A stretch of 64,000 nucleotides of DNA, from contig NZ_JADEYH010000002.1 in NCBI RefSeq assembly GCF_017114865.1, positions 1 to 64,000 of the forward strand. Direction: 5' to 3'. Of this stretch, positions 25,050 through 34,173 are shown in pieces. The notes beneath the pieces were generated by a model, which saw only the letters and a list, made by a program, of their open reading frames with translations, was not told where the DNA came from and searched no databases. Position numbers and translations under genes: made by a program. Positions within the stretch are counted from its first letter, which is position 1. Each line of letters opens with the position of its first letter. Origin of the DNA: Streptomyces verrucosisporus. GTDB lineage: Bacteria > Actinomycetota > Actinomycetes > Streptomycetales > Streptomycetaceae.

Positions 25050-25092
25050 CGAGGGGCGGGGAGGACACCGGCGGTGTCCTCCCCGCCCCTCG
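25050..25092. terminator. Long perfect palindrome terminator
   Basis: Two 21-base arms (25050-25070 and 25072-25092) around one central base; in RNA about 19 pairs with a small loop. It lies between the convergent DUF5710 and DUF368 genes and probably ends both transcripts. Confidence 0.85.
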
Positions 25093-25111
25093 AAAGGCGC
25101 CTCGGCCTGTC

Positions 25112-26182
25112 TCAGCCCTCGGTGTCCTGCCGGGGCGGCACCGCGCCGGCGTACGGCTGAGCCCCGGCGCGGTGGCGGCCGCCCGCGCCGTCGGGCACGG
25201 CGGCGGTCTCGGCCGCGCGCGCCGCCGCCTCGCGCCGGTTCTTGGTGATGTGCTCGGCCACGGCGAACCCCGCGACCACGACGAAGCCCAGCGCCGCGAA
25301 GCCGATCGCCGCGCCGAGCTGGTCGTCGGGGGCGAGGAGGGCCCGGTCCTCGTCCTGCCAGGGCCACAGCGCCCGCAGGCAGCCCGCCACCACACCGGTG
25401 AGGACCACCAGGGTGATGCGCTGCCGGTTCTCCAGCAGCCACTGCATCAGCTTGACGAAGGAGGCCAGGCCCAGGAGAGCGCCGAGCGCGAACAGGCCCA
25501 GGTAGCCGAAGTCCCGCTCGTTGACGGCGGAGAGGGTGCGCTCGTACAGCCCGAAGGTCAGCAGCAGGAACGAGCCGGACAGGCCGGGCAGCACCAGCGC
25601 GGAGACCGCGATCGCCGCCGCGGCCACGATGACCAGCGGGGTGGCCTCCACCTCGCCGGGCGGCAGGCTGACGATCACGAAGGCCGCCGCCGCGCTCACC
25701 AGGGCCACCAGGATCTCGCCCGGCCGCCAGGGGGAGGAGGCGCCGTTGGGCAGCGGCGCCCGCGAGGCGAGGGAGAACGGCACCCACAGCGAGGCCAGCA
25801 CCAGTCCGAAGAACAGGGCCCGGCTGTGCACAGGCTGCTCCTCGACCCAGCCCTCGACCAGCCCGGCCATCAGCACCAGCGCGGCGAACATGCCGACCAG
25901 CAGCGGGACGATGACGCGCCACTGGACCTGGCGGACCTCGTGGAGGGCCCGGGAGAGCCCCCGTCCCCGGGGGAGGTCGGCCAGCGCCAGCCGGACGCCG
26001 GTTACCAGGCGGCTCGCCGAGCCGATGGCCGTGTCGTACACGCCGACGACCAGGGCCACGGTGCCGCCGCTGACGCCCGGGACGGTCTCCGCGGTGCCGA
26101 TCAGGGCGCCGCGCACCAGGTTGAGGCCGTGTGCCGGCCAGGACGACTGCTTCGCCGCCCTGTGTCGCTGGGTTTCCCCCAC
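25112..26182 (-). CDS. DUF368 family polytopic membrane protein
   Basis: 356 residues with about nine membrane helices and the DUF368 hallmarks GALIGTAETVPGVSGGTVALVVGVYD near the N-terminus and VSALVLPGLSGSFLLLTFGLYE in the middle, two inverted halves. Some members of this family act as undecaprenyl-phosphate flippases (PopT), which would place it in cell-wall lipid recycling; assigning that role here is inference. The C-terminal 35 residues are hydrophilic. The GTG at 26180-26182 is chosen for the AGGAGC seven bases before it; earlier in-frame codons lie in non-coding-like sequence. Confidence 0.85.
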   Translation of the reverse strand: MGETQRHRAAKQSSWPAHGLNLVRGALIGTAETVPGVSGGTVALVVGVYDTAIGSASRLVTGVRLALADLPRGRGLSRALHEVRQVQWRVIVPLLVGMFAALVLMAGLVEGWVEEQPVHSRALFFGLVLASLWVPFSLASRAPLPNGASSPWRPGEILVALVSAAAAFVIVSLPPGEVEATPLVIVAAAAIAVSALVLPGLSGSFLLLTFGLYERTLSAVNERDFGYLGLFALGALLGLASFVKLMQWLLENRQRITLVVLTGVVAGCLRALWPWQDEDRALLAPDDQLGAAIGFAALGFVVVAGFAVAEHITKNRREAAARAAETAAVPDGAGGRHRAGAQPYAGAVPPRQDTEG

Positions 26183-26627
26183 CAGAGCTCCTTCGGTGCT
26201 GGTCGAGTGCTGTGGGACTGCCCGCGCGCCGGTTCCCGGGAGTGCCGGGGCGGGCGTGGCAGACACATTGTTCCCGATGCCGTATCCCATCGGTCTCCGG
26301 AGGGTCGTGGTCCTTCCCGGGGCGGTACGGACCGGGCCGGACCGGGCCGGAGCGGAGGGGAGACGGGAGGGGAGACGGGAGGGGACGGGCGACTGGTTCC
26401 AGGCGATCGCCGGTGCCCAGGCGGCCTGGAGGTGCGGGGGTTGACCGGCCAGGGGGGGGTGAAACCCGCCGCGGGCCGCGGGATGCCCCCGCGCGCCACC
26501 GCGCCACCGCGTCGTCGCAAATCGGGTGAAAAGTGTGGAAAGGTGCATAGAGTGGCGATCGGCAGACGGTGAACCGAACGCGCCGCGCCCGAGCGGCCGC
26601 CGGCGCGGGCTAAGGAGTCGGAACCAG
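26183..26627. other. Divergent intergenic region with purine-rich repeats
   Basis: 445 bases between the DUF368 and WrbA genes with no supportable gene. It holds short tandem repeats at 26331-26386 and a C-rich stretch. Near the WrbA side a run GGTGAAAAGTGTGGAAAGG is followed by CATAGAGT (possible -10). The WrbA ribosome site TAAGGAG is at 26611-26617. Confidence 0.5.
26331..26386. repeat. Short tandem repeats
   Basis: ACCGGGCCGG occurs twice in tandem (26331-26350). Then GGAGGGGAGACG is repeated nearly three times (26354-26386). They lie in the upstream region shared by DUF368 and wrbA; low sequence complexity, possible slippage or regulatory role unknown. Confidence 0.8.
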
Positions 26628-27239
26628 ATGAGCGATGTCAAGCTGTCCGTGATCTACTACTCGTCGACCGGCACCATCCACAAGATGGCCAGGCGCCTGA
26701 CCGAGGCGGGGAAGCAGGCGGGTGCGGAGGTGCGGCTTCGGCAGGTCGCCGAGCTCGCCCCGGAGGAGGCCATCGCCTCCAACGCGGCGTGGAGCCAGCA
26801 CTTCGACGACACCAAGGACGAGCCGAAGGCCACCGCCGACGACGTCGTGTGGGCCGACGCCGTGCTGTTCGGCACGCCCACCCGGTACGGCAACGTCGCC
26901 AGCCAGCTCAAGCAGTTCCTCGACACCCTCGGCCCGCAGTGGCAGCAGGGGCTGCTCGCCGACAAGGCGTACGCCGGCTTCACCGCCTCCCAGACCGCCC
27001 ACGGCGGCCAGGAGTCGACGCTGCTGACCCTCTACAACGTCCTCATCCACTTCGGCGGCGTCCTGGTGCCGCCCGGCTACACCGACCCGCTGAAGTTCAC
27101 CGACGGCAACCCCTACGGCGTCTCCCACGTCACCGGGCCGAACAACGACGCCCCGCTCACCGACGCGGAGTACGCGGCCCTCGACCACATGGCGCAGCGC
27201 GTGGTGCGCATCGCCGGCCGTCTCAAGGGCCAGGGCTGA
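26628..27239 (+). CDS. wrbA: NAD(P)H:quinone oxidoreductase, WrbA type
   Basis: 203-residue flavodoxin-like protein. The N-terminal FMN phosphate loop is YYSSTGTIHKMA (residues 9-20), followed by FGTPTRYGNVASQLKQFLD and a middle FTASQTAHGGQESTLLTLYNVLIHFGGVLVPPGY, all diagnostic of WrbA. The enzyme reduces quinones by two electrons in the cytoplasm, limiting oxidative stress. ATG start with AAGGAG ten bases before. Monocistronic between a divergent DUF368 gene and a terminator. Confidence 0.92.
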   Translation: MSDVKLSVIYYSSTGTIHKMARRLTEAGKQAGAEVRLRQVAELAPEEAIASNAAWSQHFDDTKDEPKATADDVVWADAVLFGTPTRYGNVASQLKQFLDTLGPQWQQGLLADKAYAGFTASQTAHGGQESTLLTLYNVLIHFGGVLVPPGYTDPLKFTDGNPYGVSHVTGPNNDAPLTDAEYAALDHMAQRVVRIAGRLKGQG

Positions 27240-27263
27240 CGGCGCGCCGCACGGGCGGGTGAA

Positions 27264-27299
27264 CCGGGTGGGGGCGGGTGACGGGCCGCCCCCACCCGG
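27264..27299. terminator. Terminator between wrbA and the amine oxidase
   Basis: Perfect 14-bp inverted repeat (27264-27277 and 27286-27299), eight-base loop, between convergent genes. Confidence 0.8.
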
Positions 27300-27313
27300 C
27301 CGCGCCGGGCGCG

Positions 27314-29425
27314 TCAGGCCCGGTGGACCTCCAGTGCCGCCCGTACCGCCGACTCCAGGGCGCCCTCGATCCACGCCGTCCTGATCGAGGTGTGGTCGCC
27401 CGCGAAGAACAGCGGCCCCTCGCGGCGGCCCAGCAGCGGGAACAGCTCGGTGTGCTGGCCCGGCAGCAGCACGGCCGCCTCGCCGTACGCGTACGGGTCG
27501 CGCTGCCAGCTCTGGGTGCGCCCGGCGCCGGTGTAGAAGACCTCCACCCGCTGCCCGTAGACCTGCTGCACACCGCGCAGGGCGTACGGGTAGCGGGCCT
27601 CGTCGTCCAGGCAGTCCCAGCGCCGGGCGTCGTCCGCCCAGCTGTAGGAGGCCAGCAGGACGCCGCCCTCGCTGCCCTCGACCCGGTGCGAGGGGTTGAA
27701 CATGAACCGGTTGGGGTTGTCGCACACCGACCCGCCGCCGGTCACGCCCGCCGCCTCCGGCTGGTCCCGGGAGATCCAGCGGCAGGCGGTGTAGTGCACG
27801 CGCTGGGCGGGGGTGATGTGACCGGACGGCACGGACGGGTGCGCGCCCAGCAGGCTGCCGTCGTCCGGCGCCCTCCCCAGGCGGTAGGCGTCGTACAGCC
27901 CAGGCCGCACCCGCTCCAGCTCCCGCTTCCAGTCGGCCTCGTCGAACTCCCACCAGCGGCGGCTGAACTCCAGCAGCACCTTGGTGGCGCTGTCGTAGTG
28001 CAGCTCGGTGACGGCCCGCCGCTTGCCGTACGACAGAGGCGGGGCGACCTGGATCTGCCGCAGCCCCGAGAAGGGGACGGTGAGGACCGCCCAGTCGCCG
28101 GTGAACTGCTCGCGCACCACCGCGCCGTCGCGGCCCTCGGAGACGGTGTCGATCCACACCGCCGGGTCGCCGGCGCCGATGTGCGGGGTGTCGTCACCTC
28201 CGCCGCGCCCGTCCCCGCGGTACTCGACGCGGGTGGCGCGGCGGTCGAAGCGCACCGGGACCTTCAGCTCCCCGAGCTCCTTCAGCAGCGCGTCCACCAG
28301 GGTGGCGGTGCCGCCCTGAAGCTCCCAGAAGACGGTGCCGGGATTGATCAGGGACCAGCCGATGAAGCTGTGCAGGAAGGACAGGGGCAGGCGGGAGGTG
28401 AGGTTCTCCAGAGTTCCGATCAGGTCGATCGTGCGCTCGTCGAATCCGGCGTGCTCGGTCAGGAAGCGGTGCATCGACCAGCCCCCGAACCTCTGAACCA
28501 CCCTGGCCCAGCCCTCCAGGCACTGGGGCAGCGGCTTGTTCACGCGCTTTCCGTCCGGCCCGGCGGTGCTGTACTCGTCGCGCACCGGGTCCAGGGCCCG
28601 GCCCAGGATCTTCGCGGCGGGGACGTCCAGGTACTTCTCCGGCACGCCGAAGGAGCGGTTGACCGCCCGCGGGTCCTTCGCGTAGTCGGCGCGGCGTGTC
28701 CGGACGCCGTTGACGGCGATCCAGGTGCGGTACGCGGGCCTGCCGCCGTCGTCCACGTCCACCAGGTGGAAGCGGCGGCGCTTCAGCCCCAGCTCGTCGA
28801 TCAGCCCCATGACCAGCGGGTGGCTGCCGGGGATGCGCATGGCCCCGGCCTCCGCGTACTGCTTCGGGTCGGCGAAGGGCTGTTCCGCGCCCTCGTGGCC
28901 GCCGGAGCGGAAGGTCTTGATCCGGCCGCCGGCCCGGTTGCCGTTGGCCTCGACGACGGTGACGCGGTGACCGGCGCGGCCCAGCAGCAGCGCGGCGACC
29001 AGCCCGGCCGGACCCGCGCCGACGACCAGAACCTCCTTGCCGGGTGTGCCGGGTGTGCCGGGTGTGCCGGGTGTGCCGGGTGTGCCGGGCGCGCCGGACG
29101 TGCCGGGCGCGCCGCTCCCCGCGGCGCCGGAGCGGGGCAGGCCGCCGCCGCGCAGGATCTTCTCGTACCGGGGAGTGAGCTCCGCGCCGTCCTCGTCCAG
29201 CAGGAGGATGGCACGGGCCACCGCCAGGCAGGCCTGCCGGTCGGCGGCGCCCGGGGGCTCGGGGGAGCCCTCGGGGAGGGGTTTGCCGTGCGGGACGGCG
29301 GCGGGTGCGGCAGGGGCGGCGGCGAGCCCGGCGACGGCGGCGGCCGTCGTGGCTCCGGCGGCGAACCGTCGCCGCGACAGCGACGGGACGGCTTCGGCGG
29401 TGTGATGGTCTTCGTGGAGGGCCAT
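27314..29425 (-). CDS. Tat-exported flavin amine oxidase (L-amino-acid/monoamine oxidase type)
   Basis: 703 residues. Twin-arginine signal SRRRF at 17-21 followed by an Ala-rich core, so the folded FAD protein is probably exported. A helical stretch and a Gly-rich collagen-like linker (about 107-131) precede the FAD dinucleotide fold [20 protein letters not shown] with [13 protein letters not shown]. The amino-oxidase C-terminus [22 protein letters not shown] carries the second FAD contact. Likely oxidises L-amino acids or amines to the oxo form, releasing ammonia and hydrogen peroxide outside the cell; substrate unknown. ATG start. Confidence 0.85.
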   Translation of the reverse strand: MALHEDHHTAEAVPSLSRRRFAAGATTAAAVAGLAAAPAAPAAVPHGKPLPEGSPEPPGAADRQACLAVARAILLLDEDGAELTPRYEKILRGGGLPRSGAAGSGAPGTSGAPGTPGTPGTPGTPGTPGKEVLVVGAGPAGLVAALLLGRAGHRVTVVEANGNRAGGRIKTFRSGGHEGAEQPFADPKQYAEAGAMRIPGSHPLVMGLIDELGLKRRRFHLVDVDDGGRPAYRTWIAVNGVRTRRADYAKDPRAVNRSFGVPEKYLDVPAAKILGRALDPVRDEYSTAGPDGKRVNKPLPQCLEGWARVVQRFGGWSMHRFLTEHAGFDERTIDLIGTLENLTSRLPLSFLHSFIGWSLINPGTVFWELQGGTATLVDALLKELGELKVPVRFDRRATRVEYRGDGRGGGDDTPHIGAGDPAVWIDTVSEGRDGAVVREQFTGDWAVLTVPFSGLRQIQVAPPLSYGKRRAVTELHYDSATKVLLEFSRRWWEFDEADWKRELERVRPGLYDAYRLGRAPDDGSLLGAHPSVPSGHITPAQRVHYTACRWISRDQPEAAGVTGGGSVCDNPNRFMFNPSHRVEGSEGGVLLASYSWADDARRWDCLDDEARYPYALRGVQQVYGQRVEVFYTGAGRTQSWQRDPYAYGEAAVLLPGQHTELFPLLGRREGPLFFAGDHTSIRTAWIEGALESAVRAALEVHRA
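29040..29111 (-). repeat. Nine-base minisatellite inside the amine oxidase gene
   Basis: Eight consecutive nine-base units, the first five identical (CCGGGTGTG on the plus strand), encoding a (Gly-Thr-Pro)n collagen-like linker. Units are in frame, so copy-number change would alter linker length without breaking the gene. Confidence 0.9.
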
Positions 29426-29562
29426 GGCTTCTGATTAAGGCCGCGCCGCCCCGGTGGGCCGTCGGCGCACGGCACGACCTGCCGGATTCCCCCGTACGGG
29501 AGCGGCTTTCGGGTGTGAAAAGCCGTTGGGGAGCGGCGCGTGTCTCGGGCAGTGTGCCCCCC

Positions 29563-30111
29563 ATGGATCTCATGAGCCCCGCCCACGTCGTCCTGCGCCG
29601 CCTGGACGAGGCGCTGCTGGACGCCCTGGCGGCCACGGCCGCCGCCGACGCCGACCCCGGCGAGGTGATGCCGACGGCCGGGGAGGACGGACCCGGCTGG
29701 ACGGCCGCCCGGCGCGAGGCGTTCGTCCGCTTCCACCGCTCGCGCTCCCTGGGCGCCGACCCGGCGGAGACCGTGTACGCCGTCCTCGTCACGGAACCGG
29801 GCCCGGACGGCCGCCCGCGGGAGGCGGTCGCCGGGGCCGCCCGGCTGGCCCCCGACCCGGAGCCGGGCGCGGCCGAGGCCGGGCTGTGGCTCGGCCGCTC
29901 CCACCGCGGCCGGGGCGTCGGCACGGCGGCGCTGGCCCTCCTCCTGGACGAGGCCCGCGCCGCCGGCGCCACCCGGCTGCTCGCCCGTACGGACGCGGCC
30001 AACGCCGCCTCCCGCCGCCTGCTCGCGGCAGCCGGAGCCGGCCTGGAGACCGGCGGGGACGGGACGGTCACGGCGCGGCTGCCGCTGACCGGTCGGCGTC
30101 GGCCGGCCTGA
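29563..30111 (+). CDS. GNAT-family N-acetyltransferase
   Basis: 182 residues with a GNAT fold. The acetyl-CoA pyrophosphate loop is LGRSHRGRGVGTAALALLLDEA (about residues 106-127), followed by ATRLLARTDAANAASRRLLAAAG, the usual beta4-alpha3 to beta5 arrangement. Substrate cannot be inferred. ATG at 29563, with a second in-frame ATG three codons in. Its 3' end overlaps the convergent flavoenzyme gene by 44 bases. Confidence 0.8.
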   Translation: MDLMSPAHVVLRRLDEALLDALAATAAADADPGEVMPTAGEDGPGWTAARREAFVRFHRSRSLGADPAETVYAVLVTEPGPDGRPREAVAGAARLAPDPEPGAAEAGLWLGRSHRGRGVGTAALALLLDEARAAGATRLLARTDAANAASRRLLAAAGAGLETGGDGTVTARLPLTGRRRPA

Positions 30112-31525
30112 TGTTGCGGTTGAAGCGGAAGAGGTTGTGCGGGTCGTGGGCGGCCTTGAGGGCCGCCAGCCGCTCGTAGGTGCCCGGGTCGTAGCCCGCG
30201 CGGGTCTGGGCCTCGCCGGCCCGCTCGCCGTCCCCGTGGAGGAAGGCCGGGCTGTGGCCCGGCGTCCAGGGGGCCAGGGCCTCGCGCAGCAGGTCGAACC
30301 GCTCGCGGACCTGCCGGAGGCTGTGCCCGGTGCCGCCGGGCGGGGGGCCGGGGAAGGCGATGGCGCGCACGATGTACCGCGCCTCCCGGTGGTCCACGGC
30401 CACCCCCGCCGGGCCGCGCCTGCCCAGCGCCCCGCCGAGGTGGCGCACATCCGTGACGCAGGGGACCGGCGAGCCCGGCCCCACGGTGTCGAGCACCGCG
30501 CTCAGCGCCTCGGGCGGCAGCTCGCGCAGCAGGGCGTTGGTGGCGGTGTAGGGCTGCGGGAAGGGCGGGTCGCGGTGGATGGAGTCGCACTCGGCGTACG
30601 GCATCTCGCGCAGGTCGTCCACGAGCCGCTCGCCGACCGCCCGCAGCGGCGCCACCAGCCGCTCGCCCTCCCCGGCCGGGCCGCTGTGGACGATCCGGAA
30701 CGAGGCGGCGTACCGGCCGCGCAGCGGCGCGGGGACCGTCGGCAGGTCCGGGTAGGAGAGCAGGGCGACGGAGGAGGTCAGCGTCTCGGGCACGTCCGCC
30801 GTCCAGCGCCGCCAGACCTCCAGGGCCCGTTCCATCGGCGGGGCGCCGAAGACGAGCTGCCCGCCGTAGAGCGCGGGCACGGGGAAGAGGTCGATCTCCA
30901 TGGCCGTCACCACGCCGAAGTTGCCGCCGGTGCCCAGCAGGGCGCCGAACAGCTCGTCGCCGGGGACGGTGCGGCGCGGCCGTCCGTCGGCGGTGACGAC
31001 CTCCAGGGCGCGCACGTGGTCGGCCGCGTAGCCGAACCGCCGGGCCAGCAGCCCGATGCCGCCGCCCAGGGTGTAGCCGACGGCGCCGACGGTCGGTGAG
31101 GAGCCGTTGAGCGGGGCCAGGCCGTGGGCGGCGGCCGCCGCCACCACCGTGCCCCAGCGTGCGCCGGCGGCGACGCGCGCGGTGCGGCGCTCCGGGCCGA
31201 CGCTCACGCCCGCCATCCGCCGGGTGCCGATCAGCACCCCGCCCCCGGCGGCCACCGACAGCCCGTGCCCGGTGGCCTGCACCGCCACGGGCAGACGGCG
31301 CCCGGCCGCGTACGCCACGGCCAGCCGTACGTCCTCGGCGTCCGCCGCACCGACGACCAGGTCGGGGCGGTGGGTCCAGGCCGTCTGGAAGCCGGAGACC
31401 TCCTCGTCGTAGCCGGGGTCGCCGGGCCGGAGGACCGGTCCGGTGGTGGCGGGGAGGTCGTCGGCGTCGAAGATGCCGCCGGTGCCGGTGCCGGTGCCGG
31501 TGTCGCTGTGCGGTGTGCGTTCCAT
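30068..31525 (-). CDS. FAD-linked oxidoreductase, berberine-bridge-enzyme type
   Basis: 485 residues of the FAD_binding_4/BBE class. The FAD-binding PCMH domain includes VQATGHGLS, where His87 is the usual site of covalent 8-alpha flavin attachment, and GGGIGLLARRFGYAADHV. The BBE tail DPHNLFRFNRNI is near the C-terminus. No signal peptide; a (GT)n-coded segment lies at residues 9-17. Related enzymes oxidise sugars, alkaloids or antibiotics. It is divergent from a LysR regulator across 71 bases, the classic arrangement for a LysR-controlled gene. Confidence 0.88.
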   Translation of the reverse strand: MERTPHSDTGTGTGTGGIFDADDLPATTGPVLRPGDPGYDEEVSGFQTAWTHRPDLVVGAADAEDVRLAVAYAAGRRLPVAVQATGHGLSVAAGGGVLIGTRRMAGVSVGPERRTARVAAGARWGTVVAAAAAHGLAPLNGSSPTVGAVGYTLGGGIGLLARRFGYAADHVRALEVVTADGRPRRTVPGDELFGALLGTGGNFGVVTAMEIDLFPVPALYGGQLVFGAPPMERALEVWRRWTADVPETLTSSVALLSYPDLPTVPAPLRGRYAASFRIVHSGPAGEGERLVAPLRAVGERLVDDLREMPYAECDSIHRDPPFPQPYTATNALLRELPPEALSAVLDTVGPGSPVPCVTDVRHLGGALGRRGPAGVAVDHREARYIVRAIAFPGPPPGGTGHSLRQVRERFDLLREALAPWTPGHSPAFLHGDGERAGEAQTRAGYDPGTYERLAALKAAHDPHNLFRFNRNIRPADADRSAAAAP

Positions 31526-31596
31526 GACCTCCAGGGTGGTGACGGAGAATCCATAAGTCCAAGATCTGATCTGTATCGGAACTAGAATCAGCGGTT
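31526..31596. promoter_or_regulatory. Divergent LysR-type control region
   Basis: 71 bases between the flavoenzyme and LysR starts, clearly more AT-rich than its surroundings. It contains ATAAGTCCAAGATCTGATCT, with the AGATCT palindrome at its centre, a plausible LysR-type operator overlapping both promoters. Confidence 0.5.
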
Positions 31597-32514
31597 ATGG
31601 AGATCAGGCAGCTGCGCTACCTCGTCGCCGTGGTCGAGGAGGCGGGCTTCACCCGCGCCGCCGAGCGCCTGCACGTGGCCCAGCCCGGTGTCAGTGCCCA
31701 GATCCGCCTTCTGGAGAGGGAGCTGGGCCAGCCGCTGCTGGACCGGTCCGGCCGTACGGTGCGCCCCACGGAGGCGGGCGAGGCGCTGCTGCCCTACGCG
31801 CGGGCCGCGCTCGCCGCCGTCGAGGGCATGCGGCGGACCGCGGACGAGTTCACCGGCCTGCTGCGCGGCCGGGTCACGGTCGGGCTGTTCTCGGCCGCGG
31901 CCACCCACGACCTCGACGTCGTCCCCGTGCTGGCCGGCTTCCACGACGACCACCCGCACGTCGAGATCACCCTCACCGAGGACGTCTCCGACCGGATGGT
32001 CACCGCGCTCCAGCGCGGCGAACTGGACGTGGCGGTCATCGGGCTCACCGGCGAGGAGCCGCCGCCGGGCGTTGAACTCCAGGTCGTCGTGGACGAACCG
32101 CTGGTCGCGGCCGTCCCGCCGGACGACCCGCTGGCCGGACGCGCGAGCGTGGCGCTGGCAGCGCTCGGCGAGCGCACCCTGATCAGCCTGCCGCACGGCA
32201 CCGGCCTGCGCGCCGTGCTCGACCGGGCCTGCGCCGCGGCCGGCATCCGGCCCCGCGTCGGCTACGAGGCCGCCGCGCCGCACGTCCTGGCCGAGCTCGC
32301 CGCACGCGGCCTGGGCGTCGCCGTGCTCCCGGCGGGCTCGGCGGCGGAGGCCGGGGACCGGCTGCGGGCGCCGGAGATCGTACGGCCGCGGCTGCGCGGC
32401 CGGATCGCCCTGGCCTGGCGCGCCGAGGGCCCCTCCGGACCGGCGGCCCGGGCCTTCCTGGCCCGGCTGCGCGAGGCGATGCCGGTACCGGCGGCCGCTT
32501 CGGAACGTTCCTGA
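31597..32514 (+). CDS. LysR-family transcriptional regulator
   Basis: 305 residues. The N-terminal winged HTH (MEIRQLRYLVAVVEEAGFTRAAERLHVAQPGVSAQIRLLE) is textbook LysR. An effector-binding two-lobe domain (about 90-300) follows, beginning GRVTVGLF. It very likely activates or represses the divergent BBE-type oxidoreductase and itself. ATG start immediately after the divergent control region. Effector not predictable. Confidence 0.92.
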   Translation: MEIRQLRYLVAVVEEAGFTRAAERLHVAQPGVSAQIRLLERELGQPLLDRSGRTVRPTEAGEALLPYARAALAAVEGMRRTADEFTGLLRGRVTVGLFSAAATHDLDVVPVLAGFHDDHPHVEITLTEDVSDRMVTALQRGELDVAVIGLTGEEPPPGVELQVVVDEPLVAAVPPDDPLAGRASVALAALGERTLISLPHGTGLRAVLDRACAAAGIRPRVGYEAAAPHVLAELAARGLGVAVLPAGSAAEAGDRLRAPEIVRPRLRGRIALAWRAEGPSGPAARAFLARLREAMPVPAAASERS

Positions 32515-32544
32515 GCCGGGGCCCGGCCGGCCGGGCCGGGAGCG

Positions 32545-32955
32545 TCAGCCGTGTGTCCGCGCCGCGACGATCACGTTCCCGTACGGATCGGCGAAGTGCA
32601 GCGAACCGCCGTCCGCGCCCTCCCGCAGGTCCCACATCCGTACGCCGTGCTCGCGCAGACGGGCGGCGACCGTGCCCAGATCGTCGGTGTAGAGGACGAG
32701 CAGTGGCTGTCCGCCGGTCTGACGCCCGACCAGCCGGCGCTCCTCCTCGCCGGTGGCGGGCATCAGCCACAGACCGGTCCCCTCCTGCCCGGGGACGCCC
32801 AGGTGCAGGTACCGGTAGCCGTCCACCGTCCGGTCGTGCAGCACACGCAGTCCGAGGACATCGCGGTAGAACGCCAGGGCGTCGTCCGGATCGTCGACGA
32901 GAACGGTCAGGCGGCCGAGTGCGGAGAACGGGCTCCGGCTGTGCTGGGAAGTCAT
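32545..32955 (-). CDS. VOC/glyoxalase-fold protein
   Basis: 136 residues with the paired beta-alpha-beta-beta-beta modules of the vicinal oxygen chelate fold: LTVLVDDPDDALAFYRDVLGLRVL at the start and HFADPYGNVIVAA at the end. Candidate metal ligands are a Glu/His in each half. Members are glyoxalases, dioxygenases or antibiotic-binding proteins; none can be selected here. ATG at 32953-32955. Confidence 0.88.
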   Translation of the reverse strand: MTSQHSRSPFSALGRLTVLVDDPDDALAFYRDVLGLRVLHDRTVDGYRYLHLGVPGQEGTGLWLMPATGEEERRLVGRQTGGQPLLVLYTDDLGTVAARLREHGVRMWDLREGADGGSLHFADPYGNVIVAARTHG

Positions 32956-33038
32956 GGCGGGACCGTAACCGCCCCCACCGACAATGCGGCCGGGCCGGGC
33001 CGGGCCGCCGGACGCCACGGCTGCCGCCGCGGGGCGGT

Positions 33039-33998
33039 TCACGGCACCGGGGGGCCGCCCAGGTAGGTGCCGTCGGTGTCGTAGGGCCAGGCGTTGGCGA
33101 CACAGCCCTTGAGCCCCTTGATCTGCTGCGTCATCGCGGGCGCGGGCCGCCCGGGGCCCGGGCAGGTCTCGTGGCCGTGGCCGATGCGGTGGCCGATCTC
33201 GTGGTTGACGATCAGCGCCCGGTACTCGGTGACGGGACCGGCGAACTGCGGCGAACCCAGCACCCAGCGCTTGAGGTTGACCACCACGGTGGGGCCGACG
33301 GCGCAGTTCAGCTCGCCGCGGGTGTTGAGCCCGGCGGCCCCGCAGATGGCGTCGGCGGTGCCGGGGGTGGCGATCTTGACGGTGAAGTCGGCGGGGCCGC
33401 CGGCCACCAGGCGGAAGCCGTTGACACCGTCGTTCGTCCAGCCGCGCGGATGGGCGAGGATCGCGGCGACCTCCTGCGCGGCCTGCCGGGCGGAGAGCTC
33501 GATGCCGTCCTCCACCTGCACCCGGTAGGTGCGGATGGTGCCCTGCCCGACGGCCTCGCCCGAGGCCTGCGCGGTGGTGAAGGTGCCCGGCCCGGTCGCG
33601 GGGACCGGGATCGCCGACGGTTCGGCCGATTCGGCCGTCTCCCGCGTGGAGGGCGACGGCGAGGGCGAGGGGGACGGCGGCTCGGAGGCCGGGGCGGAGG
33701 GGGAGGGCGAAGGCGAGGGCGACGGCGGTACGAACACCGCCTCCTCCGAGGCCCGCAGTTCGTCCGGATCCTGCGGCGTGGCCATGGTCCGGGACTCCGC
33801 GGAGTCCTGCTGGGCGACGAGTAACCCGCCGAGGGCGAAGGCCCCGACGGTCGCCATGGAGGCCAGTACCCGTATGTGCGGGCGCCTCCCGCGGCGGGCG
33901 CCCCGGCGGGCCCGGCTGCCCCGTCCGTCCTGACGTCCCCGGCTGGCGGCACCGCGGCGGGCGGTGCCGGTGCGCCGGTCGTTGCGGCGGCGGCTCAA
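33039..33998 (-). CDS. DUF3152 secreted/membrane-anchored metalloprotease-like protein
   Basis: 319 residues. A very basic N-terminal segment precedes one membrane helix (VLASMATVGAFALGGLLVA), then a Ser/Pro-rich stalk with SPSPSPSP repeats, then a DUF3152 domain (about 140-319). The zinc-binding motif HEIGHRIGHGHE and a downstream Met-turn-like segment classify it as an archaemetzincin/metzincin-type protease facing outwards. A TTG start at 33996-33998 is chosen because GGGGGAG lies seven bases before it and no ATG/GTG fits. Alternatives further upstream lack coding character. Confidence 0.8.
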   Translation of the reverse strand: MSRRRNDRRTGTARRGAASRGRQDGRGSRARRGARRGRRPHIRVLASMATVGAFALGGLLVAQQDSAESRTMATPQDPDELRASEEAVFVPPSPSPSPSPSAPASEPPSPSPSPSPSTRETAESAEPSAIPVPATGPGTFTTAQASGEAVGQGTIRTYRVQVEDGIELSARQAAQEVAAILAHPRGWTNDGVNGFRLVAGGPADFTVKIATPGTADAICGAAGLNTRGELNCAVGPTVVVNLKRWVLGSPQFAGPVTEYRALIVNHEIGHRIGHGHETCPGPGRPAPAMTQQIKGLKGCVANAWPYDTDGTYLGGPPVP

Positions 33999-34173
33999 GA
34001 TGCACTCCCCCCGTGGTCCGGCGTACGCGAACGTGCCGAACGCGCGGTCTGCGCCTCGTGGGGGGACGGTCAAGATCACCGTAACACCGCCGTACGACAG
34101 GCCCGTGGCGGGACCACCGACCGCCGCTTCCCGGGACGAGCCCCGCGGCGCACGCCGCGCCGCCCTTCCCGTG

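Noticed and set aside
27278..29434. 718-codon plus-strand open frame
   Set aside because: Antisense of the amine oxidase; the apparent GCAGCAGCA repeats are only the complement of the Gly-Thr-Pro minisatellite.
28194..31562. 1122-codon minus-strand open frame spanning several genes
   Set aside because: Out-of-frame reading of the BBE-type gene and amine oxidase; Arg/Pro/Gly-rich and lacking motifs.
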